Positions 8,525 to 17,480 of a DNA stretch of 64,000 bases are shown here, piece after piece. Numbering within the stretch: position 1 is the first letter of the stretch; every line of letters begins with the position of its first letter. The DNA is from Pirellulales bacterium (GTDB lineage: Bacteria; Planctomycetota; Planctomycetia; Pirellulales; JADZDJ01). The position numbers and the translations under genes are program-made. Under the pieces are notes generated by a model. It worked only from the letters and a program-made list of their open reading frames with translations, searched no databases and was not told the origin of the DNA. The stretch spans positions 1 through 64,000 of the forward strand of contig DATJYL010000064.1 of NCBI GenBank assembly GCA_035499655.1, written 5' to 3'.

Positions 8525-9478
8525 TCACGTTTCCTTCCGGAATACTGCACCTTGATCCACTTGCTGAAAACCGAGCTTGGCGTACATCGCCAAGGCCGCC
8601 GTGTTGTGTTGCATGGTTTGCACTTCGATCAGTCCAAATCCTTGCTCCGCGGCTTGTCGCAAAATTTCGCCCACCAGCCAAACTCCCATCCCCTGGCGGC
8701 GATAAGCTTCTCCGATGAATACATCGACCAAACCCGCCGTCCGAGCGCCCCACGTATGACTGAAGGCTTCCATGTCGATTAGGGTGGTCACCCCGGCGGG
8801 CTGCGGTTCGTCCTTCAAAAACAGCCGGTACTGTAGCCGCGTGAAATCGCCGAGGGTACAAGCTTCCCACCAGGTTCGCAGCGGCGGATCGCACACGCAA
8901 TCCACATGGAGGCGCCGCCGCAGCAACATTTGTTGTCGATCGACTACGGGCCGAAAATCCGACAGTTCACGATGCAGCACCGCAGTGTGGTCGATTTCGC
9001 GGTATCCTGCGGCGCGGAAAAAGCCCTGATGTTGCGCATCGGAATCCAGAATGCCCGGCAACTCGCTGCCGCCGTACAGCCCCACGTAAAATGCGTTCAG
9101 CGGTCTAATGCCCCCGCCATAAATTACCTTCGCCCCGTTTGCGCGCAGGTAGGCTTCACTACGGCCGATGAGTTCCGCGGCAATCGCAGCTTCGTCAGGA
9201 TGCGGCGACACCATGGTCAAGATGGAGGCCCCCATCTCGTGCGACAAGGCCGATTCGTCCTCCACCGGACCAAAACCGGCATGCGCAAAGCCCAGGGGCC
9301 GCTCTTCATCGGTGGCCAATACCAGGCCCGCCTGATCGAAATACGGCTTGGAAAATACAAGCCGCTCCAGCAGGGCACTAGTCATCGGCTGCACATAGCC
9401 CCGCAGACCGGAGCGGGTGCGCCAAATCTCGGCCAAGTGGGGCGGATCGCTGTTACGGAAAGAGCGAAAGCCAATCAA
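8525..9478 (-). CDS. Double-domain GNAT N-acetyltransferase
   Basis: A 317-residue cytoplasmic protein with two GNAT folds. In the C-terminal one (about 165-317), VDVFIGEAYRRQGMGVWLV contains the R-x-x-G-x-G/A acetyl-CoA pyrophosphate loop, followed by the helix and NTAALAMYAKLGF, the usual end of GNAT proteins. The N-terminal one (about 1-160) is weaker, with RPLGFAHAGF as its beta4 strand and FFRAAGYREID at its end, and may have lost catalysis. The acceptor substrate is unknown. It stands alone between convergent and divergent neighbours. Confidence 0.82.
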   Translation of the reverse strand: MIGFRSFRNSDPPHLAEIWRTRSGLRGYVQPMTSALLERLVFSKPYFDQAGLVLATDEERPLGFAHAGFGPVEDESALSHEMGASILTMVSPHPDEAAIAAELIGRSEAYLRANGAKVIYGGGIRPLNAFYVGLYGGSELPGILDSDAQHQGFFRAAGYREIDHTAVLHRELSDFRPVVDRQQMLLRRRLHVDCVCDPPLRTWWEACTLGDFTRLQYRLFLKDEPQPAGVTTLIDMEAFSHTWGARTAGLVDVFIGEAYRRQGMGVWLVGEILRQAAEQGFGLIEVQTMQHNTAALAMYAKLGFQQVDQGAVFRKET

Positions 9479-9613
9479 GACGCCAACTCGCAGGGTTCAT
9501 GTTGCTTATGTCCGTGTGCGGTCACAATAGCAAAAACTCCAATGGCGAAACAAGATGGATGCCGGAAAAGAGGGAATTCGAAGTCCCGCGTGACGAGTCG
9601 GGAGCGCCACGCA

Positions 9614-9922
9614 TCATTCCGGCACGTTTACCCACACCGCGCCCGCTTCCACTTTCGTTTCAAACCTCGGCTGCATCACGGTGCGATTCAATTGATGCTG
9701 GCCCGAACGCACGTCGAACTGCCAGCCATGCCATGGGCAAGTGACAATGCAGCCCGACAACTGCCCTTCCCCAAGTGGCCCACCTTGGTGCGGGCAAACA
9801 CCGTCCAAAGCAAAGAATTCTCCAGCCACGTTGAACAGCGCAATCATCCGCTCGCCGGCCACCGCTTCCAGGCAGTTTCCGGGGGAACAGTCTTCCACGG
9901 CTGCGATCCGCTGCCAGGCCAT
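9614..9922 (-). CDS. Rieske [2Fe-2S] ferredoxin-like protein
   Basis: A small soluble Rieske protein of 102 residues when started at the ATG at 9922 (MAWQRIAAVEDC); a longer frame exists but its extra N-terminus is unlike the family and overlaps thiL. The cluster ligands are CPHQGG and CPWHGW, the C-x-H and C-x2-H pairs of Rieske domains. NirD/biphenyl-dioxygenase-type ferredoxins have this size. It probably passes electrons in the cytoplasm to an oxygenase or reductase encoded elsewhere. It begins 25 bp after the end of thiL, so co-transcription is likely. Confidence 0.88.
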   Translation of the reverse strand: MAWQRIAAVEDCSPGNCLEAVAGERMIALFNVAGEFFALDGVCPHQGGPLGEGQLSGCIVTCPWHGWQFDVRSGQHQLNRTVMQPRFETKVEAGAVWVNVPE

Positions 9923-9947
9923 CAGTTTCTCTCGAATTAAGTGGACG

Positions 9948-10889
9948 CTAATCGAAACGGTGTTGAAATCCGCGCGGCGCCAGCGGTTTCCATTCGCCGG
10001 AGGCACGGTGTTGTAACAATTGTTGTTCCGCCACAAATTGGCCGATGTCTGTCAAACGTACATCTTCCAACGGTTGATCGACAAGCATTCGCTCCGCGGC
10101 TTCCGGCGGAACGGCCAAAATCAATTCAAAATCTTCCCCGTCGGTCAGAGCATGTTCTAGAGCATAGACTCCATCATTCCGCTGCGCTGCAAGTTGTTCC
10201 GCTGCCGCTGCAATGGGGACTTGATCAACGTCGATCACCGCCCCGCAACGGCTTTCCTCGCACAAGTGCCACAAATCAAGCGATAGGCCGTCGCTGCAAT
10301 CAACTCCGGCGTGCAGTGGATAACGCTGGTGCAATAGAAGTGCTTCGTTCACCCGTGGCGTAACATCCAAATGCCGTCCCAAAATGCTGCCGCCGAATTG
10401 GCCTGTTACAATAATTCGATCCCCAGGCAGTGCTCCGCGGCGGCATAACGGACTCCCGGCCGTGGCTTCGCCCAGCGCGGTGATGCTGACCACCAGCGGC
10501 CCGTCCCAACTGTTGGTGTCACCCCCGGCAATGGCGATGTGAAATTGCTCAGCCAGCGGCAACATTCCCTCGTACAGTTCCCTCGCCAGTTGCCCACCGT
10601 TTTGCCGAGGCAGGTTAAGCGCAATCACCGCCGCCAACGGACGCGCAGCCACGGCTGCCAAATCGCTCAGATTAATCGCCAAGGCCTTATGGCCGATCCG
10701 CTGCGGCGAATGAATTTTTAAATCAAAATCGATTCCGTCGGCAATTAAATCGGTCGTTACCGCCAGATCGCCACGTCCTGCGGTTGCCAACAGCGCCGCA
10801 TCGTCACCGATGCCCAATTTGAGCAGCGGATGCGGCGGCAACCGCTGACGCAGCCAACGCAGAAAATCGGCTTCCATGCCACCGACCAT
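9948..10889 (-). CDS. thiL: Thiamine-monophosphate kinase
   Basis: ThiL phosphorylates thiamine monophosphate with ATP to give the cofactor thiamine diphosphate. The 313-residue protein has the AIR synthase-like fold: GIGDDAALL near residue 27 (Mg-ATP binding Asp pair), TTDLIADGIDFD, the ALAINLSDLAAVAA helix, AGGDTN, and in the C-terminal domain GVDCSDGLSLDL and ALTDGEDFELIL, all family blocks. It is the first gene of a pair with the Rieske gene. A 52-bp gap separates it from the upstream htrA gene on the same strand. Confidence 0.95.
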   Translation of the reverse strand: MVGGMEADFLRWLRQRLPPHPLLKLGIGDDAALLATAGRGDLAVTTDLIADGIDFDLKIHSPQRIGHKALAINLSDLAAVAARPLAAVIALNLPRQNGGQLARELYEGMLPLAEQFHIAIAGGDTNSWDGPLVVSITALGEATAGSPLCRRGALPGDRIIVTGQFGGSILGRHLDVTPRVNEALLLHQRYPLHAGVDCSDGLSLDLWHLCEESRCGAVIDVDQVPIAAAAEQLAAQRNDGVYALEHALTDGEDFELILAVPPEAAERMLVDQPLEDVRLTDIGQFVAEQQLLQHRASGEWKPLAPRGFQHRFD

Positions 10890-10941
10890 ATCGGTGCGCC
10901 CCTAGCGACGCAAGTGGCGGCAGGCGATTTCGTTCGCAATC

Positions 10942-12312
10942 TTACCGCCGTTCCAGCGACACCGGCAGGTGGCCGTAAAGCGTGTCGTTGCCACGCAAAA
11001 TGTAGAACTTGATCGGCTGGATCTCGGCGAAGTCAGGCCGGTTCAGCACGTAATCAACGTTTTCCTGGCTGACCGTTTCCCAAATGTGCATTCCCACTAA
11101 CACGTCGCCGTGCCGAATGCCTTGCTTGGCTGCCGGACTGTCTGGCCGCACCGCCACGACCGACAAGCCTCCGTGGTACCGCGATTGATACAGCGCGAAC
11201 TGTTGCGGCGGAAGCGGTTGCAATTTCAATCCCAAAAGTTCCCACGTGGCGTCGCCCGGGGTGCTGGCCTTGCTTGGCAAATCGACCAGCGCCAGTTTCA
11301 GGTCCACCGGCTGATTGTTGCGCTGGACCGTGATCGAAACATCCTGATCGACCTTGCGACCCAGCATGGCTCGTTCAAAATCGGCCGAACGCGCCACCGG
11401 CTTGCTGTCGACCGCAGTGATAATGTCACCCGCCTTCAGCCCGCTTTTGGTGGCGGGACTGTCGTCGTCAAGGGCCGTGATCACCGCCCCGTCTGGATGT
11501 CCTGGCGTGTCGCTGGTTTTCACGCCGTGCCACTTACGCTCTACTTTTTCCACACTCAGCAGCTTGGCCGCCACGGCCATGGCTTTATCGATGGGAATGG
11601 TGAACCCAATTCCTTGGGCGCCGGCTCGCACGGCCACATTGATGCCGATCATTTCGCCGTCGATGTTCAACAGCGGTCCACCGGAATTGCCGGGATTGAT
11701 GCTGGCGTCGGTTTGAATTAAATCTTCGTAGCTTTGTGTGTCGCTAATTTGCACGTTGCGGTGCAAAGCGCTGACAATTCCCCGCGTAACGGTATTTTCG
11801 TATCCGAAGGCGTTCCCCAAAGCGATGACCGTTTCGCCCACCATCAAATCACTGGAAGTGCCGATGGTGATGACCGGTAATTTTCGCGGCACGTCAACTT
11901 TGACAATGGCCAAATCGTTCTTCGGATCGGTCGAAATCAACTGGCCGACACAGGAAGTGTTGTCCGCCAGCGTGACTTCCAGCTTCGTGACGCCGTCAAC
12001 CACGTGAAAGTTGGTAATGATGTAGCCCCGTTCATCAATAATAATTCCTGTGCCCATCCCGTTAACTTTGTGCGGGCCTTCTGGGCGAGATAAAGGGTCG
12101 TCGTCGCCGATCAACGTCTTCTGGCCGTGGATATTAACGACCGAATCGTGCGCCGCTTCGACCGCCTGAACAATCGCCGTGCGGCGCGCTTCGGAGGCGT
12201 GGCTGAAATGATTGCTGGCCAGTGGGGAATACCCCAACACGCCGCTCACGGCAATCCAGCACAGCGTGCTTCTAATACATCGAGGCACGCGACGAACTAG
12301 GCAGGTAGACAT
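10942..12312 (-). CDS. HtrA/DegP-type serine protease with two PDZ domains
   Basis: A 456-residue S1C protease exported by an N-terminal signal (about 1-35). The catalytic triad is visible: His in TNFHVVDG, Asp in PKNDLAIVKVD and Ser in NPGNSGGPL. The first PDZ domain covers about 255-350 (GAVITALDDDSPATKSGLKAGDII) and the second about 365-455 (LSVVAVRPDSPAAKQGIRHGDVL). It should work in the periplasm as a protease-chaperone for misfolded proteins. It is the first of two HtrA genes in the window; the one at 52.6 kb has a membrane anchor and one PDZ. The start is the first ATG of the frame. Confidence 0.92.
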   Translation of the reverse strand: MSTCLVRRVPRCIRSTLCWIAVSGVLGYSPLASNHFSHASEARRTAIVQAVEAAHDSVVNIHGQKTLIGDDDPLSRPEGPHKVNGMGTGIIIDERGYIITNFHVVDGVTKLEVTLADNTSCVGQLISTDPKNDLAIVKVDVPRKLPVITIGTSSDLMVGETVIALGNAFGYENTVTRGIVSALHRNVQISDTQSYEDLIQTDASINPGNSGGPLLNIDGEMIGINVAVRAGAQGIGFTIPIDKAMAVAAKLLSVEKVERKWHGVKTSDTPGHPDGAVITALDDDSPATKSGLKAGDIITAVDSKPVARSADFERAMLGRKVDQDVSITVQRNNQPVDLKLALVDLPSKASTPGDATWELLGLKLQPLPPQQFALYQSRYHGGLSVVAVRPDSPAAKQGIRHGDVLVGMHIWETVSQENVDYVLNRPDFAEIQPIKFYILRGNDTLYGHLPVSLERR

Positions 12313-12653
12313 GGAGGGCCGATTGGCGGTGGGTGGCGTCGCTGGAATTGGCCAGGCTATGTTGCCCGATCACCGGAAAATCACGGCGTCGCCAGGCAGG
12401 CAGTGCGTCGCGATACGCTGGTTAAATCGGTCCACCAGTTACAGCCGCTTAAAACGCTACCACGCGGCCCGAATAGCTTGCCTGATTGCGATTAACGCTG
12501 CTAAAAACTGACGATTAAACTCGCCAATTCTTCATAGAGAAGCTTTACGGGTTCGGCAAACATTGACGTATCAGCCGAGCCAATCGCCGTTTTCGCGGGG
12601 AAGTGCCCAGGACAACCGTCAAAATTCCCCCATTTTATCCCGGCTCGGCGTTG
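12313..12653. other. Intergenic spacer without a recognised gene
   Basis: A 341-bp gap upstream of the minus-strand htrA gene and downstream of the minus-strand oxidoreductase gene. I see no convincing reading frame, tRNA or strong hairpin. It should contain the htrA promoter and any terminator of the oxidoreductase gene, but no clear motif stands out. Confidence 0.5.
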
Positions 12654-13910
12654 TTATGATTCGCCATCCGGCCCTTGGCTCGACGATTGATTCGAGGGCG
12701 GCGCCGTCGTTTTCCGCTCCGACTTCCCGATGAATGCCAGCGGCTGCAATAACAAATAAATGCCGCAAACTAGCAACAGTAAATACGGCCAACGATCCAG
12801 CAAATTCGCTAACTGCACCCAGCCCGCTTGCACGGCCAGCAAATGCAACATCGCCACCAACACCACCAGGACCAAGCCTGCCACCAGCAGGCCGCAGCCG
12901 ATCGAAGTCATGGTCCCCTTGAACGTGCCGATGTCTGTGAATTCTTCCCGATGCAAATCAATCGTCCGTCCCCGCGCCAGGCTGCGATCAATTGTTTCTG
13001 CTAATTCCACCGTTCGGGCAGCTTCGGCCCAGGTGGGGTCAACGGGCTCGCCTTCGCGAGCGGCGGCAAGTTTTGCAAGCGCCGTGGAGGCTGGATCCCA
13101 ATCTACATAGTCTTTGACGGTCGCATTCGGTAATGTGCGAATTTCTAGCCGCCAGGGCGAATGGTCTTCCGGCATCCACAACACTGACTTTCCCTGCGAG
13201 CCAACCAGAGTCAACCGCCCCCCAGGCTGGTCTTCCACAGGCGATACGCACCATCGGCAAACCAGTTCCTGCTCGCACGTCATTTGCACCGTGAGATTGG
13301 CATACGGCCCCACCGAAGTACCTGTACCGCTGCCTAAGGCGTGCATCTTGGTCGCGTCGCCAGCGACGAACTGCATTAAATCCGCGTCGATCGCAAACTG
13401 CCGCAATACTCCCTCTCGATTCCGCTGCGGCAAAAAACGCTCGAACACAACTTGCTCAATGCCTCCCATCGCCGACGACTTTCCCTGCTCAACCAGCGAG
13501 TGCATTTCCGTTGCCACAGGATGCCACCGCGCGGGTAAATACGGCAAAACGATGGAGCGCGATTCTTCGCGGATCATTTCCAATTCGTAACATTCCAGCA
13601 TCGACAAATTGATCGGATGCGACACCAACGTCGGAATACCGGTCTGAATCAACCTCCGCAATTGTTCGATCCGCAAGTCTGGCTGATCGCCCGAAGGTTG
13701 GTTGGCAGCCACCACCACTGCGTCCACCGAATTAGTATCCAGCGCGTTTTCCCAATCGGCAATCATCCGCGCGCTTCGAGCAATGGACTTGGCTTCCGCC
13801 GCGCGGGCGGCCGACGCATCAATCATCACAATTTCGTCGTGGCCATCGCGCGCCGCTGCAGTCGCTACGGCAAGCGTTGCTTCGTCAACGCCAAGCAGGG
13901 CAATTCGCAT
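12654..13910 (-). CDS. Gfo/Idh/MocA-like oxidoreductase with C-terminal membrane tail
   Basis: A 418-residue protein. The first 120 residues form a Rossmann-like domain (RIALLGVDEATLAVA, with SVDAVVVAANQP as the beta4 region), but the classic GxGxxG is altered to GVDEAT and the EKP motif at the end of the nucleotide domain is replaced by SHPINLS. A substrate-like domain runs to about residue 320. The C-terminus has two hydrophobic helices (about 338-362 and 377-400) and a polar tail. The tail would hold the enzyme on the cytoplasmic face of the membrane. The lost motifs suggest changed or absent cofactor use. The biological role is unknown. Confidence 0.6.
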   Translation of the reverse strand: MRIALLGVDEATLAVATAAARDGHDEIVMIDASAARAAEAKSIARSARMIADWENALDTNSVDAVVVAANQPSGDQPDLRIEQLRRLIQTGIPTLVSHPINLSMLECYELEMIREESRSIVLPYLPARWHPVATEMHSLVEQGKSSAMGGIEQVVFERFLPQRNREGVLRQFAIDADLMQFVAGDATKMHALGSGTGTSVGPYANLTVQMTCEQELVCRWCVSPVEDQPGGRLTLVGSQGKSVLWMPEDHSPWRLEIRTLPNATVKDYVDWDPASTALAKLAAAREGEPVDPTWAEAARTVELAETIDRSLARGRTIDLHREEFTDIGTFKGTMTSIGCGLLVAGLVLVVLVAMLHLLAVQAGWVQLANLLDRWPYLLLLVCGIYLLLQPLAFIGKSERKTTAPPSNQSSSQGPDGES

Positions 13911-14020
13911 GATTATCGATTCACTTGCGGCTATAAATTGTCGCCCGCACTTCCTTCCGCTTGCGATTTATCACGACGGCCCAGTTACGATCGATTCCAC
14001 CGCACGATGCGTCCAATTTG

Positions 14021-14791
14021 TCACAGCCGCCGAATGTGAAACCCGCCGTCCACGTGAATGCGCTCCCCGGTGCTGAACGGAAACGCATCGCCCACAATGG
14101 CCGCCACCGCGTGGGCCACGTCTTCCGGACGCCCCCATCGCTTAATGGGCGTCAGGCCGCCGGCGATCAGGCGATCATACTTTTCCTTCACCGCCGCTGT
14201 CATGTCGCTCTCGATGATGCCCGGGCAAATTTCGAACACGCCAATCCGCTCCTCGGCCAATCGCACGGCAAACAACTGCGTCAACATTGGCAGTGCTGCT
14301 TTCGTCAGGCAGTAATCGCCCCGTTCGGTCGAGACGGCAAACGCCGAAATTGAAGAAATGTTGATGATTTTCCCCCCCGGCATCTTTCCCGCGCGGATCA
14401 ATTCCACCATTTTTTGCGCCGCCAACTGCGTCAGAAAAAACGGGCCCTTCAAATTGGTGTTGAACACCTGGTCCCACGACGCCTCGGTAACCTCCAGCAA
14501 ATCTTTGCGGCCAGGAGAAGTGATGCCCGCATTGTTAACCAACACATCGAGCCGGCCGAACTCGTTCAACATGGCCTCGACCAGCGCCCGCCGATCAGTT
14601 GCCGAACCCACGTCGCCCTTCAGCGCCACGGCCTGCCCACCGCTGTCGACAATTTCCTCCACCACTTGTTCTGCGGCCTCCCCCCGCGAAGCATAATTCA
14701 CTCCCACGGCATAGCCCGCCCGGGCCAATTCTTGGGCAATGGCCCGGCCTATTCCGCGAGAAGAGCCGGTCACCAACGCAGAAAGTGGCAT
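14021..14791 (-). CDS. Short-chain dehydrogenase/reductase, FabG-like
   Basis: A classical SDR of 256 residues from the ATG at 14791 (MPLSALVTGSS), chosen because the cofactor motif TGSSRGIG then falls at its usual place near residue 8; the longer frame adds 38 low-complexity residues. NNAG, the catalytic Ser in ISSISAF, and Y-x-x-x-K in DYCLTKAAL are all present, and the C-terminus ends with the usual GERIHVDGG. It probably reduces a 3-oxo group with NADPH. The exact substrate is open: fatty-acid synthesis, or sugar or polyketide reduction. Confidence 0.9.
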   Translation of the reverse strand: MPLSALVTGSSRGIGRAIAQELARAGYAVGVNYASRGEAAEQVVEEIVDSGGQAVALKGDVGSATDRRALVEAMLNEFGRLDVLVNNAGITSPGRKDLLEVTEASWDQVFNTNLKGPFFLTQLAAQKMVELIRAGKMPGGKIINISSISAFAVSTERGDYCLTKAALPMLTQLFAVRLAEERIGVFEICPGIIESDMTAAVKEKYDRLIAGGLTPIKRWGRPEDVAHAVAAIVGDAFPFSTGERIHVDGGFHIRRL

Positions 14792-15051
14792 GACAGAAGC
14801 AGGTGGTGAATGGTGAGAATGTGAGGGGTGTGTTAGCCGCGGCCTGGCCGGATGATCTGCGATTGTATGGTCTATTCGCTCCCGGTTTAGCACCAGCCAC
14901 AGCAACTCAGACTCGTGTTTTTACACTAACTCTTCGAGGACAACCTGACATTGCCGTGTAAAGCTAGCTTTGCTATGCTAGCACGAATTCAGCAGGCGCA
15001 AAAGAGACGACGCTTGCCGAACGACGAGGGATTTCGATTCGTATTTGAGTA
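14792..15051. other. Intergenic spacer between divergent SDR and csrA
   Basis: No gene is seen. The stretch contains a GCTAGC pair around 14962-14985 and a GGTTTAGCAC word near 14883 that echoes the palindromic repeats at 24220 and 41817. The right side runs into the 72-bp repeat at 15052. Confidence 0.45.
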
Positions 15052-15123
15052 GTGGGCCAATTTGAACATAGCCCGACTGTGTCAGTCGGGAAAAGCGGCT
15101 GTCGGAATTTCAAATTGTCCCAC
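15052..15123 (+). repeat. 72-bp MITE-like hairpin repeat, copy 1
   Basis: The element is bounded by near-perfect 15-bp inverted ends (GTGGGCCAATTTGAA at 15052-15066 and TTCAAATTGTCCCAC at 15109-15123, 14 of 15 paired). It holds an internal perfect hairpin CCCGACTG-tgt-CAGTCGGG. The same 72 bp occurs in inverted orientation at 63284-63355 with only two differences, and the central 23 bp recur at 51875-51897. It carries no reading frame and ends 55 bp before the csrA start. Confidence 0.85.
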
Positions 15124-15178
15124 ACCCGTATTTGACGCAGGGAAGCCAATAGCTTTTTCTGATCCAGGAGGGACGACC

Positions 15179-15406
15179 ATGCTTGTGCTATCGCGCCGGG
15201 CGGGTGAAAGAATTCAAATCGGCGAACAAATCGAGGTCACCGTGGTCCGGATCGGCCCGGGCGTTGTGCGCATTGGCATCGAAGCGCCCGTAGAAATGAC
15301 CGTGGTCCGCGAAGAAATTCGACCGGGATTTCTTCCCGCTTCTCGGCAACTCCCCGTCGCTCAGCCGGATGTGACTCAAACAGAAATTGAAACCCAGAAC
15401 GGTTAG
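15179..15406 (+). CDS. csrA: Carbon storage regulator CsrA
   Basis: CsrA is a small RNA-binding dimer that blocks or stabilises mRNAs by binding GGA motifs. The 75-residue protein starts at the ATG at 15179, placed behind an AGGAGGGA Shine-Dalgarno. It opens with MLVLSRRAGERIQIG and has the VVRIGPGVVRIGIEAP beta strands and a VVREEI segment before the C-terminal tail, matching the family; the usual GxxI binding loop is present. A longer frame from 15062 runs through the 72-bp repeat and is rejected. It stands alone, convergent with ftsQ (12-bp gap). Confidence 0.95.
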   Translation: MLVLSRRAGERIQIGEQIEVTVVRIGPGVVRIGIEAPVEMTVVREEIRPGFLPASRQLPVAQPDVTQTEIETQNG

Positions 15407-15418
15407 TGTGCTTCGAAC

Positions 15419-16315
15419 TCAACGGGCCGGGCTGTCGACCACATGCCGCAGGTCGCGCTGATTCGCCGGGGCCGTATCCAAAGTTTTATAGTCGCTGGCC
15501 AATTTCAGAAGCCGCGCCAGTTTTTCCGCCGCCTTGCTTTCGTCGCTGGCTTCCTCGCCAGGGGCTGCTCCCCACACAAACACGGTCCCCTGCCGGGTAA
15601 CAATCTGCAATCCCGCGCCCTCCGGGCTATTGCTATCCGCCGCCCGTTCAGACTGAATGTGGTGCAATCCGAGCGTCGGCCACGCATCGGTCAATAGCGC
15701 GGTCAGTTTGGCTCCTTGTTCCACGCTGGCATCGCCCCAGGGCGTTCCGATCAGTCCCCGGGGGCTCGTCGATATGCCGACGATGCGCGGATAGTTTTGC
15801 GCCTCGGTTGCGGAAAAGCCGGCGGTGGGCAACAGTACGCCTTGCGCATCGACCGGCAACAAACCGCCCGGCACTTCTACCATCGCCACGGGCTGGCGAT
15901 AAACCAAATCGATTCGAATGTGCGCCGGATAAGAAGTATGTACGCCCGACACGCGCTCCACCCAAGGATCAAGTCCAAACGCTTCAGACAAAAGTTCGGG
16001 AACGTGCTCGTCCAGGATCGATAGGTTTTTGTTTAATCCAGCTTCGTGAATCACCTCCGCTTTAATGTCGGTGTGAATCCAGGGCGGCACAGGCGTAATT
16101 TCTACATCGTCCACCGACACCAAGTACTCCGGCTGTGCCGCCACGTGCGCCCGTACTCTTCGCCACACCGCCACTGCGGCCGCCACGCCCGCAACAAGCA
16201 AACACATTATGACCAGAACGCGCCGCCCCCATGTCGACGTGCGAATCCATAAGAGCGGGCCGATCGGCAATCTACGCCGCACACCACGCGAATCCTTTTT
16301 GGCTGCTGTACTCAC
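15419..16315 (-). CDS. ftsQ: FtsQ-like POTRA-domain division protein
   Basis: A 298-residue protein with a basic cytoplasmic N-terminus, a single membrane helix (about 32-52, VLVIMCLLVAGVAAAVAVW) and a periplasmic POTRA-like domain (about 65-135: LVSVDDVEITPVPPWI and VERVSGVHTSYPAHIRIDLVYRQPVAMVEV). The last pattern, ending in R-x-P-x-A, is typical of FtsQ/DivIB. It is the last gene of the mur cluster, the usual ftsQ location after ddl. Since ftsA and ftsZ do not follow, its partners here are unclear. Confidence 0.8.
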   Translation of the reverse strand: MSTAAKKDSRGVRRRLPIGPLLWIRTSTWGRRVLVIMCLLVAGVAAAVAVWRRVRAHVAAQPEYLVSVDDVEITPVPPWIHTDIKAEVIHEAGLNKNLSILDEHVPELLSEAFGLDPWVERVSGVHTSYPAHIRIDLVYRQPVAMVEVPGGLLPVDAQGVLLPTAGFSATEAQNYPRIVGISTSPRGLIGTPWGDASVEQGAKLTALLTDAWPTLGLHHIQSERAADSNSPEGAGLQIVTRQGTVFVWGAAPGEEASDESKAAEKLARLLKLASDYKTLDTAPANQRDLRHVVDSPAR

Positions 16316-16324
16316 GCTGCCGCC

Positions 16325-17434
16325 TTATTGTTTCGTCCGCCATTTTCGACTGGTCTTCCGGCAATTCCTTCCTGCGCCAAGGATTGAACCGCTGCTGCTC
16401 GATGCCACTGGCTCTGCTGGTGTCGTACGCTTCTCATCATGACCATGTTTCCACCGCTGTCTGGCGTCGCGCACCATCCAATCCACAAGTGCCGGCATTT
16501 CTATTCCCGCTCCCCTCGCCGCCCGCGGCGCCAAGCTTCGCGCGGTCATGCCGGGAATGGTATTCACTTCCAGCACCCACGGCTGATGATGATGATCGAG
16601 TATGATATCGACCCGCACCAAGCCCGCGGTCCCCAGTGCCTCGGCCGCCGAAATTGCGGTCCGATAAAGTTCGGCCTCCACCGCCGCCGGCAGCCGCGCA
16701 TCCAGTCGATACTCAGTTTTCGGATTGGAGTATTTTGCATCGTAGGTGAATAACCGCTGCGGCGCGACAATCTCGATCATTGGCAACGGATCGCGCCCCA
16801 AGAGCGAAATCGTGATTTCTCTCCCCGTTACAAATGGCTCGGCCATTATCAAATCGTCAAATGTCGCCGCCACCGCCACACTTCGCGGCAAATCGCTCAC
16901 CCCGGCGGCAACGCTGATCCCCAAACTCGACCCTTGCCCTTCCGGCTTAATCACCAACGGAAAGCCGAGCGCCGCCAATTGCTGCCCCAAACGGCTGCTA
17001 AATCCCGTGCCGTTAGATGTCGCACTGCCGGGTACGCTGTACCGACGAAACTCGGCTGCTGAAAATACCACACTTGGCGGTGTCGGCACGCCGCACTGCG
17101 CAAACCGCGCTTTCGCCGCGGATTTGCTCATCGCCAATCCCGAAGTCGCTGGTCCGCTCCCCGTATACGGCACGCCCCATTGTTCTAATTCGTGTTGGAT
17201 GCGGCCATCTTCGCCGGCGCCGCCGTGCAGCGCCACAAAACAAACATCGAACGCCGGCCAATCGATCGCCGCCAAATTTATTTCCGCGGGATCCATCAAG
17301 ACCGGTTCATGTCCGGCCAGCGCCAATGCCAACGCCGTTTGACTTCCGCTGGCAAGACTGATTTCGCGCTCGGCAGAATCCCCGCCGGCTAGCAGTGCGA
17401 TGCGCAGGCCATGTGTAAAGGCGTCGCCATCCAT
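16325..17434 (-). CDS. ddl: D-alanine--D-alanine ligase
   Basis: Ddl makes the D-Ala-D-Ala dipeptide used by MurF. The 369-residue ATP-grasp enzyme shows LLAGGDSAEREISL at the N-terminus, FVALHGGAGEDG, GVPYTGSGPATSGLAMSKS, VIKPEGQGSSLGI and VNTIPGMT (metal and D-Ala binding). An insertion of about 18 residues between FSAAEF and GFPLVIKP and a basic 35-residue C-terminal tail exceed the usual length. The gene lies 9 bp before ftsQ and 46 bp after murB in the same orientation. The reaction takes place in the cytoplasm. Confidence 0.95.
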   Translation of the reverse strand: MDGDAFTHGLRIALLAGGDSAEREISLASGSQTALALALAGHEPVLMDPAEINLAAIDWPAFDVCFVALHGGAGEDGRIQHELEQWGVPYTGSGPATSGLAMSKSAAKARFAQCGVPTPPSVVFSAAEFRRYSVPGSATSNGTGFSSRLGQQLAALGFPLVIKPEGQGSSLGISVAAGVSDLPRSVAVAATFDDLIMAEPFVTGREITISLLGRDPLPMIEIVAPQRLFTYDAKYSNPKTEYRLDARLPAAVEAELYRTAISAAEALGTAGLVRVDIILDHHHQPWVLEVNTIPGMTARSLAPRAARGAGIEMPALVDWMVRDARQRWKHGHDEKRTTPAEPVASSSSGSILGAGRNCRKTSRKWRTKQ

Positions 17435-17480
17435 GGCGGTTATCCACGTAAGTTCGATTGGTCAGTTGGGAGCTGCCATA

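Noticed and set aside
12313-12653. tRNA or small RNA gene
   Set aside because: No T-loop consensus, acceptor pairing or strong stems were seen.
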